In this document: positions 21,501-32,521 of the stretch, piece by piece
Layout: every line of letters begins with the position of its first letter
Numbering within the stretch: position 1 is the first letter of the stretch
From: Lichina pygmaea
Lineage: Eukaryota > Ascomycota > Lichinomycetes > Lichinales > Lichinaceae
DNA length: 64,000 nucleotides
Reading direction: 5' to 3'
Assembly: GCA_963422465.1 (NCBI GenBank)
Contig: OY730171.1
Span: 4,546,202-4,610,201, forward strand
Notes under the pieces: generated by a model
The model's input: only the letters and a program-made list of their open reading frames with translations
Told to the model about the DNA's origin: nothing
The model's database searches: none
Translations under genes and position numbers: made by a program

Positions 21501-23347
21501 CCAAGGCATCCCCAAATAGATATCCTGAGTGGCCAACTTGACAATATCAAGGTGGATCCTTTCAGTATAGTGTCTGGTAACTATTTCCATTGGCTGCGTC
21601 TCATGGCAGACTAGCTCTGTCTGTCTATTTGCCATCGCGAGCTGATAGGGCTGCTGCTTGCATCTCCTTCCAGTGCCAAGGGTATCATAAAGTTGTCTTG
21701 AGATGTAGTTTCCACTGGCTCCAGAGTCCACAAGTGCGTATGTCTGTACTGGCATGTTGGCGTGTAGTGACACAGGCAATCACAGGTGCTTTGTGTTGCT
21801 AGGGGTCATGTTGTTGAGCTCCCAATATCACCCCTTGACAAGGGAGTTCAGTCTTTTCCTGATTGAAGTGTCTTTCCACTGACTGGGCAATAGGTCCAGC
21901 CACTCCCATCAGTTCTGAGGAATCTGTTCATGAATTTGTCTTGCTGATGCTTGTCACATCCAGGCTTGAGGCAGTACTGCCAATTGTCAACGTAGCAGTT
22001 GTAGTTGTTGCCTTGCTGTAGGAACATGAGGTGTTCATGCCAATCATGTGTGTGCCCGGGGAATGTGGTGTGTTGGTGTTTGTCCCAAAGATGGATCTCA
22101 CACGCATCCTTCTCGCAATTGACCCAATGCTTCTGGCAGGTGGCGTGGTAGGGTGAATGTCCTCCGTACCTTCGTAGTTGTTCGTGGTAGGTGCAGTAGT
22201 GCTTTGTGCAAAATCTCCACTGTAGTTCACCGTGCTGTAGATTTCGTGGGTCCATGCTGTAAGCATAGCTTCCTTGTGGTATTTCTTCTTTGATAGATGT
22301 GGGTTTGTCTTGGTCCCCATCAGAGGTGGTTAAGGGCTCCTGTCCCTTGTCCTGACCTGTCAGTTCTGGTAGGTCCTTGCCTCCTGATGTTGCCAGTTGG
22401 TGGGCTGCTTCCAATGTCTGATTGTAGTTGTCCTATTGTTCGAGGGATAGCTGAGCCTCTCCTGGTGGGTCCTCTGGCTTGATGACATTCCAGTCTCTGT
22501 CAAGTGTATTAAGTTGCTGTCAGTGCACCTTGTTCTTTGAACAACAGTCTTTCACCATGTGGCCTAGCTTGCCACAGGCATAGCACTTCAGTGCTTTCCC
22601 TTTTTTGTTGTTCCTTCCCTTCGTGAACCTTCCCTTGTGGTGGACTGCATCCAGTTCCATGGGTGCATAGCCATATAGGTTATGTGGTGGTGCCTTGTTA
22701 GGCGGCTTGTAGTGGTTGCTCACATGCCATGCGGGGTGGCTGTATCCTCTGTCGTGGTGTTTCTCCATCGCTTACTTGAATACCTTGTTATTGATGTTGA
22801 TTGCTTGTGCGATGAGTTTGTCCAGTGTGTTGACTGCTCGTCCGTCGAAGGTGATTTCATCCTTCATGTTTTCCTTGAGTCCACGTCAGCACATGACCAT
22901 CAGGGTGTTGTTGTCCCAGTCAGTCAGTACTGAGTATTGTTTAAACTGCGTGGTGTACTCTGCAGCTGAGCGTTGTTGTTTGATGTGCTGGATCATTTGT
23001 ATAGCCACTTTGTCTTTGTTACATGGTCCAAGGATCCTTTTGATCTTGTCCTTGAATTGTGTCCATTTTGTCATCTATTCTGTTGTGCTGTCGTGGTCTC
23101 TGTTTCCTGAGAGATGTTTGTTGACGTAGGGCTTGATCCATCAATAAGCATTGCCTCTCATGTAAGTGGTTGCGAAGAGAGGCCACTTCTCCTTAGGCAG
23201 CTTTGTCTCTGGTTGGAATTGAAAGTAGACTTGGAGTTGCATAAGCCAGTCGTCAACCTTGTTTCTTTCGCTGTAGAACAGGTCTGGCTTGGCGACACTA
23301 ATCTTTCCATCTGGGAAGTTGGGGTTGGTTGCTCCTGAGGTACTTAT
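18510..23347 (-). pseudogene. gag-pol fossil of gyp-1c
   Basis: Gag (right end), zinc knuckle near 22530-22580, W-x2-C-x4-C-x2-H repeats in 21848-22414, protease near 21690-21770, reverse transcriptase 20400-21250, RNase H near 19880-20330, integrase 19250-19870 and a chromodomain ([16 protein letters not shown]) near 18560-18640. Decayed. Confidence 0.9.
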
Positions 23348-23355
23348 CCTTGAGG

Positions 23356-23363
23356 GTCTTCAA
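23356..23363 (-). promoter_or_regulatory. Putative self-priming primer-binding site of gyp-1c
   Basis: In the sense direction the LTR is followed by CT and then TTGAAGAC. This is the exact complement of GTCTTCAA in the leader (23565-23572), which lies where the transcript should start. No tRNA 3'-end complement was obvious. The arrangement resembles Tf1-type self-priming. Confidence 0.5.
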
Positions 23364-23365
23364 AG

Positions 23366-23924
23366 TGTTGTGGTCTGTACTGTACTGTCCTATCCGAGTA
23401 TAGAATTAGGGCGAGAGGTGGAAGGTAGGTTGGTTCTCACAGGAGAGGAGTGTCAAGGAGTGCGAAGGAGTTTGGTGGAACATGGTGGTGGTGACACCTG
23501 ATCAACGGCTTTGTACAAAAGGATTGTATTGAAGTAGATCTAGTTGTCTGGATCACAACATAAGTTGAAGACGATTGTTCCATAAGGGAACTATCGCTGG
23601 ACTATATAGTGCTGGCCTGTCAAGACGATCAAGATTGTCTTGACAGTCTTGACGTCAAGACAGGTGAGATTGTCTTGACAGTCCCACCATGTTATGCACC
23701 CTGCGTCAAGACAGGTCAGATTGTCTCAATGCTTCATGCATCCTGCGTCAAGACTGGTGAGATTGTCTTGATGCTTCATGCATGTTGTGTCAAGACTCCT
23801 GTGTGTGTCTCGACAGTCACGTGACCCCTTGTTGGTTGGTCACTTGACTTCCATAGTGTCCTCTTGCCTGGCCCGCGGCCTGATTGCCTATAAATGAGTG
23901 GCTCCTATCCCCTGGGTCATAACA
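23366..23924 (-). repeat. 5' LTR of gyp-1c (559 bp)
   Basis: TGTTGTGG...ATAACA, same length as its partner. It contains the sense TATA at 23603-23608 and the putative self-priming leader motif at 23565-23572. Confidence 0.95.
23603..23608 (-). promoter_or_regulatory. Sense TATA box of gyp-1c
   Basis: CTATATAG on the minus strand, about 36 bp upstream of the leader motif GTCTTCAA. The same word and spacing occur in the other gyp-1 5' LTRs. Confidence 0.5.
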
Positions 23925-25596
23925 CAGGATCCACACACTTCTTTAGCTTCAACACCTGCTCAATGTTTCTCAGAGAAACACTGAACACCTGGTGATCTGG
24001 CTTGGCAGCAAGGAGAGAAAATGTGGCAGCATTGATGGGGATTGGTGTGGCAGAAAGGGGCTTGGAATTCTGAGGCTTTCCAGCAGACATCTTGGCTTCA
24101 AGATCTAAAGAGATTGGATAGCTATTGTTTGACTTGAGGCATGCAGATCAGCAGTGATCTGACTTGAACATGATTGAGGTGTTTGTCTAATCAATGTGTG
24201 GCCTGTGCTTCTGGAGCTATGGCATCCCCAGAATCACATCATAGTGAAGACCAGGAGACACAAAGAGAGAGACTTCCTCCTGGTGCACGCTATGTGCTGT
24301 GGTCATGATTGTCTTGGTGAGATGTGTGGTTTGTGACGTCTTGCCATCAAACAATCATAATGTGTGTGGGTAGGGGAGAGGTTCTTGGTGAAGAGATTGC
24401 GCAAAGGAAGCACCAATGCAGCCAAATGCTGAACAGCCAGAGTCAATAAGAGTATTGCACTTGAATTTCCCATCTAGGATACAAGGAAGAAACAAGCACT
24501 TACTGTCCAATTGCTGGTCTGGAGACAGATAGCCAACATGGAGATCCTTTTCATGTTCTTGGGTGTGACGATGACTAAGGACTACTTGTTTTCTGACTCT
24601 GGAGTAGTCTCAACAGTGGCAGACTTGGTGGTGGTCATGGTGGTGGCAACAACAGGCATACTTTTCACTGGACTGAAGGTTGAGACATGACCTTGGTTCC
24701 CACAGTAGAAGCAGAGGCCTTTGCTTTGGTGATGTTTTTACTCTTCTGGCGTCAGCTTAGAGTGGCTGAGATCTATGGTAGGACTTGGTGGCTGTGGCGT
24801 GAAGGCTAGCTTGATGAACTCTGGACACAGAACTGAAGCTCCTGACTGTGGAACTGAGGCTTGGGTGGGAGGTGCTTGACGTGGACAGCAAGAGTTGGCA
24901 GAAGTGGCACACAACTGGTTGTCCTGCAGCTGGCATTCCTCAACAAGCTTCTGATAGCTGATGTTCTTGAGGTTGATGCTGACAAGCTGCTTGGTAAGCT
25001 CTTCAGAGACAGCACACCAAAGATGGCACTTCAAGGCCTTGTTGTTGAAGCCTGTGCGTGGAGCATACTGATTGAACTCTGGGAAGAACTTGGCAAAGGC
25101 ACAGTTGGCCTGACGCAAGACAATAAGCTTCCTCTGAGCTAGGAACTCTGGGTCTGGGTTGGAGAAGGTGTTCCGGAGATCTTGGATGATGTTGTGCTAG
25201 TCAATGTACTTGCCAGCCGTGATCTTAGCTGAGATGTAGGACTGTGTAGTGCCAGTTGTGCGTGAAAAGACATACACAATCCACAATGTTTCCGTGGAGT
25301 ACCAGTCAGTGTTGAGTGTCATCTTGAGTGACAGTGACATGATAAAGCTCTCAAGCTTCTCATGTGTGATTTCCGTGTTTCCACTATCACCACTGAAGAT
25401 CTCTGGGTCAGCAGTGTGTTCGGACTTGGACTTGGGAGTAGTGTTAGTAGCTTGAATTCACATGAACTCTGCAAACATGTTGTGAAGGAACTTGTTATTT
25501 CCAGCAACTGGCATGGCTTGGTCTGGTTGTTGAGACATGACAAGGACGTGAACATGGCTTGGTGAAGTGTGTTATGGTTGGGTAGGTCTTTTGTAG

Positions 25597-25942
25597 TGTG
25601 ACAAGGCAATAGCAGAGCAGAACTCAAGCCTAACTGATTCAGTAACCTTGACCTGACTTGGCTTGAGACTTGAGACTTGGATTGATGTACAAGATGAAAG
25701 ACAAGGAAGGAAAAGAGAAAAGAAGAAGAGAAGAAGCTGGGGGAGCAGGAGAAGTTCTTATAGGCAGGGGATACAGTGGAGTAAACAGGCAACAGTGCAG
25801 ATGGAACTTGCCAGCAAGGTGTGTGACTTGTGCCAGATATACAACAAGGCAATAGCAGAGCAAACAGGCAACAGTGCAGATGGAACTTCCTGGCAAGGTG
25901 TGTGACTTGTGCCAGATATACAATAAGGCCAGAACTGTGACA
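25597..25942 (-). repeat. 5' LTR of gyp-2a (346 bp, with internal duplication)
   Basis: TGTGACAAGG...CTGTGACA. It is about 79 bp longer than the basic 267-bp gyp-2 LTR because a segment containing AACAGGCAACAGTGCAGATG is present twice. Confidence 0.92.
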
Positions 25943-26403
25943 CCCATGAACTGGTCAGAAGCAACACTCCTCAGATAGGAGAACAATCTCAAACAGCATA
26001 TTGAAAGACTAGAGAATAATCTGCAGAGATTGCTGGAGGACCTGCACATAGTCCAAGATCAGATTGACAAAGTCCACTGGAAGGATGACCTGATCTCTGA
26101 ATTCAATACAACAGACTACAAGATTGACACAGCTGGCATGCCACCAGTTCCTAAGACACTGATACTCTGACAACAGGACATAATCTTGTCAGAGACTGGT
26201 GAAGCAAGAGTGATATGATAGGTGGACAACACTATCAGTATCTCACAGCTCTGAAACATCACAATACAAGTGGACTTTCACCAGGCTATAACACCAGCCT
26301 GCAGACAATCCTATTGAAAAGACTATAAGGACCACCACTGCAAGGAGTATCTTCTAGAGAAAAGAAGAAAAAAACATTTCCCTGGCTCAGAATACCACAA
26401 GAA
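25943..26403 (+). mobile_element. Relic of a distant Gypsy gag-pol (gyp-4), continuing at 31735
   Basis: Coding-like but decayed plus-strand sequence. An early stretch is rich in Leu, Glu and Gln like a coiled coil (HIERLENNLQRLLEDLHIVQ). A later stretch (KKHFPGSEYHKKAGSF) resembles the Cys/His-rich region between gag and protease in gyp-1, which has FPGHTHDWHEHL there. LINE-B cuts it at 26404-26416, and similar sequence continues after the second target copy at 31735. The family assignment is tentative. Confidence 0.4.
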
Positions 26404-26592
26404 AGCTGGAAGTTTTTATTTATTTATTTATTTATTTGATTCTTACACTGGTAGTAGCTTTACAGCCATGCAGATCTTCTAGCTAATAGTGAACTCCTTC
26501 AGAAAACCTTTGAAGGGATAAAAACTGAAGGCAGGGTGTGACTAGGGAATGTAACAAAAGGAATCTTGAAGTTTCTGGTAAGAGAAGAGAAT

Positions 26593-29500
26593 CTAGGTAT
26601 TGGGTTGGGAATAGTGGAGTTTGAAAGCTAGATTAAACTGGTTTAGTCTTTTCAAAGACATAAACCAGTACAAGAACTTCTGTAGTAGCTCTGGGTTTGA
26701 AATAATAGTGGTGAAGTCTTGGGGATTAAAAAAGACTTGTTGTCTTTGTCTTGAATAAAGAGAGCATGAAGAGGTGATATGTTTTGCAGTTTCTTCTGCT
26801 TGGCCACACACACATAGTGGGGTAGGGAAGTCAGGAGCTCCAGCTCTGAAAAGAAAACTTGCCAGACTAATTCTTCCAGTCCTGATTTGCAGCAGCAGAC
26901 TTGCCTCAGCTTTCTGTAACTCTTTGTAGAGCTTCAGATTGTTTTTGTGTGGCTTTTGACAGAAAGTCTGCCAGCCTGGATAGCTTCTTCTTTTCTTCTC
27001 TTCCCATTGGTCTTCCCACTCTTTAGTAAAGAGCTTTTGTAGTTCTTTCTTCGAACTAGCCTGGTTAGTAGTTATTTGACTTAACCAAGTGAATTTCCAC
27101 TTAGGAGAGATAGTTGAGGATTCCTTTAAAGGTTTCTTCAAGAGAGAGGCATAGCTGGAAATAGTGGAAAAGATACTGTCAAGAAAGTATTTGAGAGGGG
27201 AGTTTTGAATAGAAGAAAGAAAACAGGCAGTGCGAAATTTAAAGTATAGGTCTAGAGGTAGAAGAAAAAGCTCACTCTCTAATAGAAAAGAAGGAGTGGC
27301 TTTGAAGGCACCCCCAATAAGTCTTAGGCATCTGTTTTGAAATGAAACAAGAGAAGAGATATTGGAGGATTTTCTTAGAGGGTTAAACCAGATCCCCACT
27401 GCATAGCTCAGTAGAGATCTCAGTATAGCAGTGTACACCAGACGTGATGTGTGAACTGGAAAGCCCCAAGTAGAATAGGAAGTTCTAGAAAGAGAAGAGA
27501 GTGCTTTCTATGCTTTTTGAAGAATAATCCTCTGGTGTTTGTGCCAGTGGAGCTTTGCATCTAGGTACACTCCAAGTACTCGCACTTCTTCTTTTGGTTT
27601 GAGAATCACATTCCCCAGTCTGAGCTTGAGCTGAAGATTGTCTGATCTTCTTCTGGAAAAATGAAGTATTTCATATTTCTCAGGTGAGAAGACTATTCCA
27701 TGACTTGCAGCCCAGGATAGACATTTGTGGTGTGTGTTCTTTAACTTCAGAAGGTTACTTTTCAAGGAGTGACCAAAAGCAAGCAGATTTGTATCATCTG
27801 CAAACCCCAGGGCAGATACACCAGAAGAGGGAGTATGCACAGTCTTATGCAATTCAGAAATGTAGAATAGAAAAAGAATAGGGGATAATGGAGAACCTTG
27901 AGGAACTCCACAATGAATAGGAATAGAATAAGACTCAGAATCATCAAAGACAAGAGTGGTAGAGCACTTATCACAGAAGGAGTAGATCCAGGAAGCTAGC
28001 CAGGCAGGTATTCCTTTTCTTTTCAGAATTTGCTGTAGTATCTTGGGGAGAACTCTGTCATAGGCTTCTGAGATATCCAGTGAGAGTAGGGATGCAACCA
28101 TGCCTTCCTTCCAGACTTTTTCCACTTGGGAGGTTAGAAGGAAAAGTGCTGCTTCTGTGGATCTTCCTTTCCTAAAGCCCATCTGGATATCTGGCAATAG
28201 TCCAGCTTCTTCTGCTATCTTGCTTAGTCTGGCTGCAGCAATAGCTTCCATCAGCTTGCCTGTTGTGTTTAGCAGAGCTATAGGGCGCCAGACTTTAGCT
28301 TGATTGTAGGTTCCCTTGCCAGGTTTCCTCAAGCAGACTGTTTTTGCACTCTTAAATCTTTCAGGGAAGTACTCCAGTTTCCAGCATGTTGAAGTCAGAA
28401 TAGCTAGAGCTTGGCAGAACCTAGGCCCCAGAGCTCTCAGAAATCTATTTGGCAGCTTATCTCTCCCTCCTGCTGTGAAAGGTTTCTTCTTGGCCAGAAT
28501 TTGCTCCACTTCTTCACATGTTACCTCCTGGGAGAGCTGTATCTCAGAGATAGTCTGGGAGCTTTCTGAGCCTGGTTCTGGAACTAGAGCTTTTGGAAAG
28601 AACTGTTGTGAGAAGGCTTTAGTCTTTTCCTCAAAGGTTTTGGCTATTCCTTCTTGTGTTTCCAGGTCAGGAACCAGAGGAAGATCAGGAGTCTTGTTGG
28701 CTTTGGACTTTCCCCACTTTGCAAGCTTCCAGAACTTTGAAGAGCTGGCCAGCTCATGGATTTGGTGTCTGAAAGTGTTCTGTTTTCCATCTCTGACTGC
28801 CTTTTTCTTGAGCTTAGTTGCTTGCTCAAGTTCCTCTTGACTTGCTTGCCTTTTTTGCACTTTTCTTCTTACTCTTCTTTCCTCTGTAACCTTGTTTTGG
28901 ATCTCTTGATTCCACCAGGGAACTGAGTGGCCAGGTTGCTTCTGGAGCTGTGTGGATTTGCTTGCTATTTCTTGGAGAAAGTTGTCAAGATACTCCAAGT
29001 ACTCATCCACTTCATATTTGTCTTGGAAGTGGAAGAGCAGGTGTAGCTTCTCACACTCTACTCTTGCAAGGTTTGAGTCCAGTGTTCTCCAGTTTCTTTC
29101 TGGTTTCCAGATTTTCCTTGGAGGATCCAGGTCCAGGCAGGTTAGTACAGGTCTGTGGTCAGACCCATGAAAGAACTGAAGAGCCACTTTAGAGAAAATC
29201 AGAGAGTTAGAAAGAGAAGAAGAAATAAAAGACAGATCAATAGAAGAACATGGTTTTTCAGAAAGAGATCTTGGTCTGGTAGGGGTGAAAGGTGCAATAG
29301 CTAAATCCAGATTTAAATCTTTCATTAGGTCTTGAAACTTGTTTGCAGTCTCAGAGTACAGTCTTCTTTTCGTTGACCAGTCTGGGTGGTGAAGATTTGA
29401 GTCTGTGAGAAGAATATGTTGTCCTTGTTCTTGTAAAGCATTTTGGAGTAAACAGAGAAGAGCTTCTGATGCCTCTGTGTAGTTTTCTTGACTTGATGGG

Positions 29501-29835
29501 GTGAAGTAGAGATTATGTACCCAAAGAGAAGTAGAAGAGTTTTCCAAGTAGATTTCAAGAGAAACAAAGTCTTTATTCCAGAAGGTAGGATGAAGAGAAG
29601 AGAGTTTCAGATTTTTATTAATAAGAAAAAGTGTTCTGCCAATCTCTGAACAGTAGAGAGGAAGGAAGGAAGAGAAAACAGTTGAAGTGCTTGTTTCTAG
29701 GTGAGAGTTTTTCCAGGGCTCTTGAAGTGCAATAATGTCCATCTCTTGGAGAGCTGAGGTTGCTAGCAGTAGCTCTTGGACTGATTGGCTTTTTTGCACA
29801 TTATACTGGAGAAGTGTCAGCTTTGTGTCTTTCAT
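26593..29835 (-). pseudogene. LINE-B ORF2: endonuclease-reverse transcriptase, one internal stop
   Basis: 1081 codons including the stop. Residues about 1-235 are an apurinic-endonuclease-like domain (LLQYNVQKS, IIALQEPW, LLTDSNLHHPDW, GSDHRPVLT) that would nick the target. The reverse transcriptase is at about 480-690 (WRPIALLN, GFRKGRSTEA, LSLDISEAYDR, GVPQGSPLSPILF, catalytic FADD). The C-terminus has CVCGQAEETAKHITSSC, the Cys/His motif common after LINE RTs. No RNase H domain is evident. An in-frame TAG at 27508-27510 replaces the CAG seen in LINE-A/C, a CpA-to-TpA change. The frame is otherwise open. Confidence 0.95.
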
Positions 29836-31223
29836 GCAGACATCTCAGCATCAAAGATCTTGAAGGAGTTAGCTGGTAGCTTTCCTCCAGAGTTGGCTGA
29901 TCTTGAAGAAAGAATTTGCACTTCTGGGAGTGCACCTCTGAGTCTCTCTGAGCTTCTGCTTGGCTCAGCTGTTTTACGTTTTTTCCCCCCTGGTAGAGAC
30001 TGAGAGAGAGGGAAAGACATAACTGGGGGGGGTTGTAGAGCTGGAACAGAGGTAGCTGTTGGGATCTCATATTTTCCTGGGCGTGTGTTCCATGCTTCTC
30101 TTGCCTTCTTGGCTGCTTCCTGGCGTACTGGACAGACACTGGCCCAGGCTGGGTGAGCTCCTCTGCAGTTGCAGCATTTTGGCTTGAGAAGCTGTTCAGG
30201 AACTTGGCAGGCTCTCCTTTCATGCTGGCCTCCACAGGCACCACACACAGCTTTGTTCTTGCAGAAGCGTGCTTGGTGCCCATAGCCAAAGCACTTGAAA
30301 CATTGTGCAATAACTGTGTCTGCCAGAAAAGGTTCTGCTTCATGCATCCTGTGCCCCAGCACTAGCCCACTCTCAATCAAAAGATTGGCTTGTTCAGGGG
30401 TAGCCAGATCCAGGTGGAGAGAGGTAACTGGCTTCTTTTGAGCTATAGCCTTCTTAGACCAGTAGACTCTCAGGATGGTGATTTGCTTGCTCAGAGATGG
30501 GTTGCTGTTCTGGATTATCTGGCGGGTTTTCTCCAGGTCTTCAGGTTGGATATCTTCTGTTCTGACTCCATGGATCAGAACTGGAAATCTCTTGGGCTGG
30601 ATGGTTGCTTCCTTTGTGAAGATAGCTGATACCCAGGCAGGGTTTTTCTCTAGGAAGACTTTAGTCTCTTGGCTTTCTGTGTTAATAAGGATATCCCCTG
30701 AAGGAAGTTTCCTTACTGCTCTGACCTGCTTGTTGTAGGGGCTGGGTAGTCTGTCTTGAAGAGCCTGGAAAAGCTGGATGTGAGTTCTATTAGCCATGTC
30801 AGGTGGCTGGATACCAGGATGTACAAGAACTTCTTTGAGAATTCTTGCAGGTAGAGGGATTTGTGCTGGAATAGATTTTTGGACAGCCTGGGCATATGAT
30901 GGCTTGGCTTCTTGTTTGTCCAGCCGCTTGTTGATATTCTCCAGCTCCTGGAAGATTCTGTTGGTGAGGCCAGTGGAGCTAGACTGGGCTTCTGTAGGGA
31001 AGGAGTTCTTTTTGATATTTTCCCAGCTTTTCAGAATGGATTCTGGGACTGGTTGAGTTTTGATCCAGGAGTCTACTAGTTTGTAGTCACTCTGGGGAGC
31101 TGGTTGGGGGGTAGGAGAGCTGGACTGGGTGCTAGCCAGACTGGGAGCTGGTTGGGAGAGTATAGCTGGTGTAGCTCTGGTGTTACTTTCTGAAAAGGTG
31201 GGTTTTTTCTTCTTGGGAGCCAT
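29832..31223 (-). CDS. LINE-B ORF1: Gag-like RNA-binding protein
   Basis: An intact 463-residue frame. The N-terminus is basic then Ser/Pro-rich (MAPKKKKPTFSES). The middle (about 110-290) has the conserved core with WVSAIFTKEATIQPKRFPVL. Three zinc knuckles lie at about 305-370 (CFKCFGYGHQARFC, CGACGGQHERRAC, CCNCRGAHPAWASVC). ORF1 proteins of this type coat the LINE RNA. The stop overlaps the ORF2 start as ATGA (29832-29835), which suggests termination-reinitiation. The start fits because the 5' UTR upstream is stop-rich and LINE-F begins at the equivalent Met (MTLKKKKPS). Confidence 0.95.
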   Translation of the reverse strand: MAPKKKKPTFSESNTRATPAILSQPAPSLASTQSSSPTPQPAPQSDYKLVDSWIKTQPVPESILKSWENIKKNSFPTEAQSSSTGLTNRIFQELENINKRLDKQEAKPSYAQAVQKSIPAQIPLPARILKEVLVHPGIQPPDMANRTHIQLFQALQDRLPSPYNKQVRAVRKLPSGDILINTESQETKVFLEKNPAWVSAIFTKEATIQPKRFPVLIHGVRTEDIQPEDLEKTRQIIQNSNPSLSKQITILRVYWSKKAIAQKKPVTSLHLDLATPEQANLLIESGLVLGHRMHEAEPFLADTVIAQCFKCFGYGHQARFCKNKAVCGACGGQHERRACQVPEQLLKPKCCNCRGAHPAWASVCPVRQEAAKKAREAWNTRPGKYEIPTATSVPALQPPPVMSFPLSQSLPGGKKRKTAEPSRSSERLRGALPEVQILSSRSANSGGKLPANSFKIFDAEMSA

Positions 31224-31734
31224 GTTAGAGATTGTTTGGCACTGGTTGGGTGTTTCCTGTCTGCAGAGTACTGCCAGAAAGAAGAGTCACCTGGTTTCCC
31301 AGCAGTAATAATCTAGTCCTGGGACCAATCCCCAAGACTAGACTTTCCTGGGCAGCTTTTTCCAACTAAGCTCTGGGCAAAGCTAGAAGTATTAACCTAG
31401 ACTAGGGACCAGACCCCCTATCTAGACTTTCCTTGAGCCAAACACTCTGCTAGCTCCAGAGTCAGTCAGACTCTAACCATTCCTCTTATTCTGAGACTCT
31501 CTCTCTGGTTGTGGGTAGATTGCTGGTTGTTGAAGAAGAAGATCTTGGATTCAAGATCACAACTTTTGACAAACAGGTGTGATTCTCAAAGGTGATGGGT
31601 TTTCACCTTAAGGTTTGGGTGGTTTCAGAGAGGAACTCGGCTGTTTTCCAGAACATATGACAAATTGTGGTGTTTGTCAAAATTGATGGTCCTTGAAGAA
31701 CGTGGTTCTGGGAAGAGTTTTAGCTGGAAGTTTT

Positions 31735-32014
31735 AGATACCAGCGAAGCCAGCAAGGGAAAGAACACAATAATTGCAGAGAAAACACATGGGAGCTATAC
31801 TTCACTGAGAAATAAGAGACACACAGCAGAACACCAGGCCCAGAGTCTTGATTGTTCAAAAAACTAGCAGTGCTCTTCAAATCTGGAGTTGGAAAAGTAG
31901 GTAAGACAACACTCTGGAGAGAAGAGGTCAAGCAGAGTCTTGACATAACAGCCTGCAGTCTGTATTTTCACATCAAGATGAGAGTTAACAGATGCCTGAC
32001 AAACACTATAATCA
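31735..32014. other. Spacer between head-to-head LINEs
   Basis: About 280 bp between the 5' ends of LINE-B and LINE-C. The left part (to about 31840) looks like the continuation of the gyp-4 relic, with a similar QQG-x-HN-x-C-x3-NTW pattern to the gyp-1 Cys/His region. I see nothing recognisable in the rest. Confidence 0.4.
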
Positions 32015-32521
32015 ACTCTGGCAACTCTTCCCATAACCACAGTTCAAGGACCATCACTTTTGGTAAAGACCGTAATTTGTCATATGTTCTGGAAAGCAGC
32101 TGACATCCTGTCCAGACCTACCCAAACCTTAAGGTGAAACCTCATCACCTTTAAGAATCACACCTGATTGTCAAAAGTTGTGATCTTGGGATCCATGATC
32201 TGTTTCTTCAACAACCAGCAATCCAGCCACAACCAGAGAGAGAAAGTCTCAGGATAAGAGGAATAGTTAGAGTCTGACTGACTCTGGAGCTAGCAGAGTT
32301 CTTGACTCAAGGAAAGTCTAGATAGGGAGTCTGGTCCCTAGTCTAGGCAAATACTCCTAGCTTTACCCAGAGCTTATTTGGAATAAGCTGCCCAGGAAAG
32401 TCTAGTCTTGGGGTCTGGTCCCAGAACTAGATTATTACTGCTGGGAAACCAGGTGACTCCTCTCTCTCTGGCACTACTTCACAGACTGGAAATAGTTAAC
32501 CTGTGCCAAGTAAGCTCCACC

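Larger units (their letters stand above)
17465..23924 (-). mobile_element. gyp-1c: Ty3/Gypsy chromovirus, family 1
   Basis: A 6.46-kb element with two LTRs of equal length (559 bp) and the perfect target duplication CAGGA. It is inserted in the protease-RT region of gyp-2a. Structurally whole, coding-wise broken with on the order of ten interruptions. The LTRs differ by several per cent by eye, nearly all transitions. Confidence 0.97.
16455..25538 (-). pseudogene. gag-pol fossil of gyp-2a (two pieces)
   Basis: Reverse transcriptase (CVDYRALNTITIKN, YVDDILVYNQT) occupies 16686-17355. Gag and the protease-side region lie at 24700-25538, with the zinc-knuckle region near 24690-24720 and the gag start near 25536-25538. 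gyp-1c separates the pieces. Same order and close sequence as gyp-2b and gyp-2c. Decayed. Confidence 0.88.
16455..25942 (-). mobile_element. gyp-2a: Ty3/Gypsy family 2, split by gyp-1c, 3' part outside or displaced
   Basis: Pieces at 16455-17464 (reverse transcriptase) and 23925-25942 (protease, gag, 5' LTR) join across gyp-1c, whose target duplication CAGGA is at 17460-17464 and 23925-23929. At the left, pol is cut by the LINE-A 3' tail, so the rest of the element should lie left of the window. CCCAT (25943-25947) is the right-hand target copy. Broken fossil; the oldest layer of the left block. Confidence 0.93.
26417..31721 (-). mobile_element. LINE-B: nearly intact Tad1-like LINE with 13-bp TSD
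   Basis: A 5.3-kb element flanked by perfect direct repeats AGCTGGAAGTTTT (26404-26416 and 31722-31734). In sense order: 5' UTR of about 498 bp (31721 to 31224), ORF1, ORF2, a short 3' UTR with the stem-loop GGCTGTAAAGCT, GTGTAAGAATC and a (AAAT)n tail. The 5' start AAAACTCTTCCCAGAACCAC agrees with the 5' ends of LINE-C and LINE-F, so this is full length. I see one nonsense codon in ORF2 and no other disruption. Confidence 0.96.

Noticed and set aside
25660-25760. Purine-rich stretch with repeated AAGAAGAGAA
   Set aside because: It is the inverted pyrimidine-rich leader of the gyp-2 LTR, present in all gyp-2 LTRs; not a separate microsatellite.
31677-32103. Small open frames on both strands between the head-to-head LINEs
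   Set aside because: Short, overlapping each other and the LINE 5' UTRs, no similarity or coding pattern apart from the tentative gyp-4 remnant on the left side.
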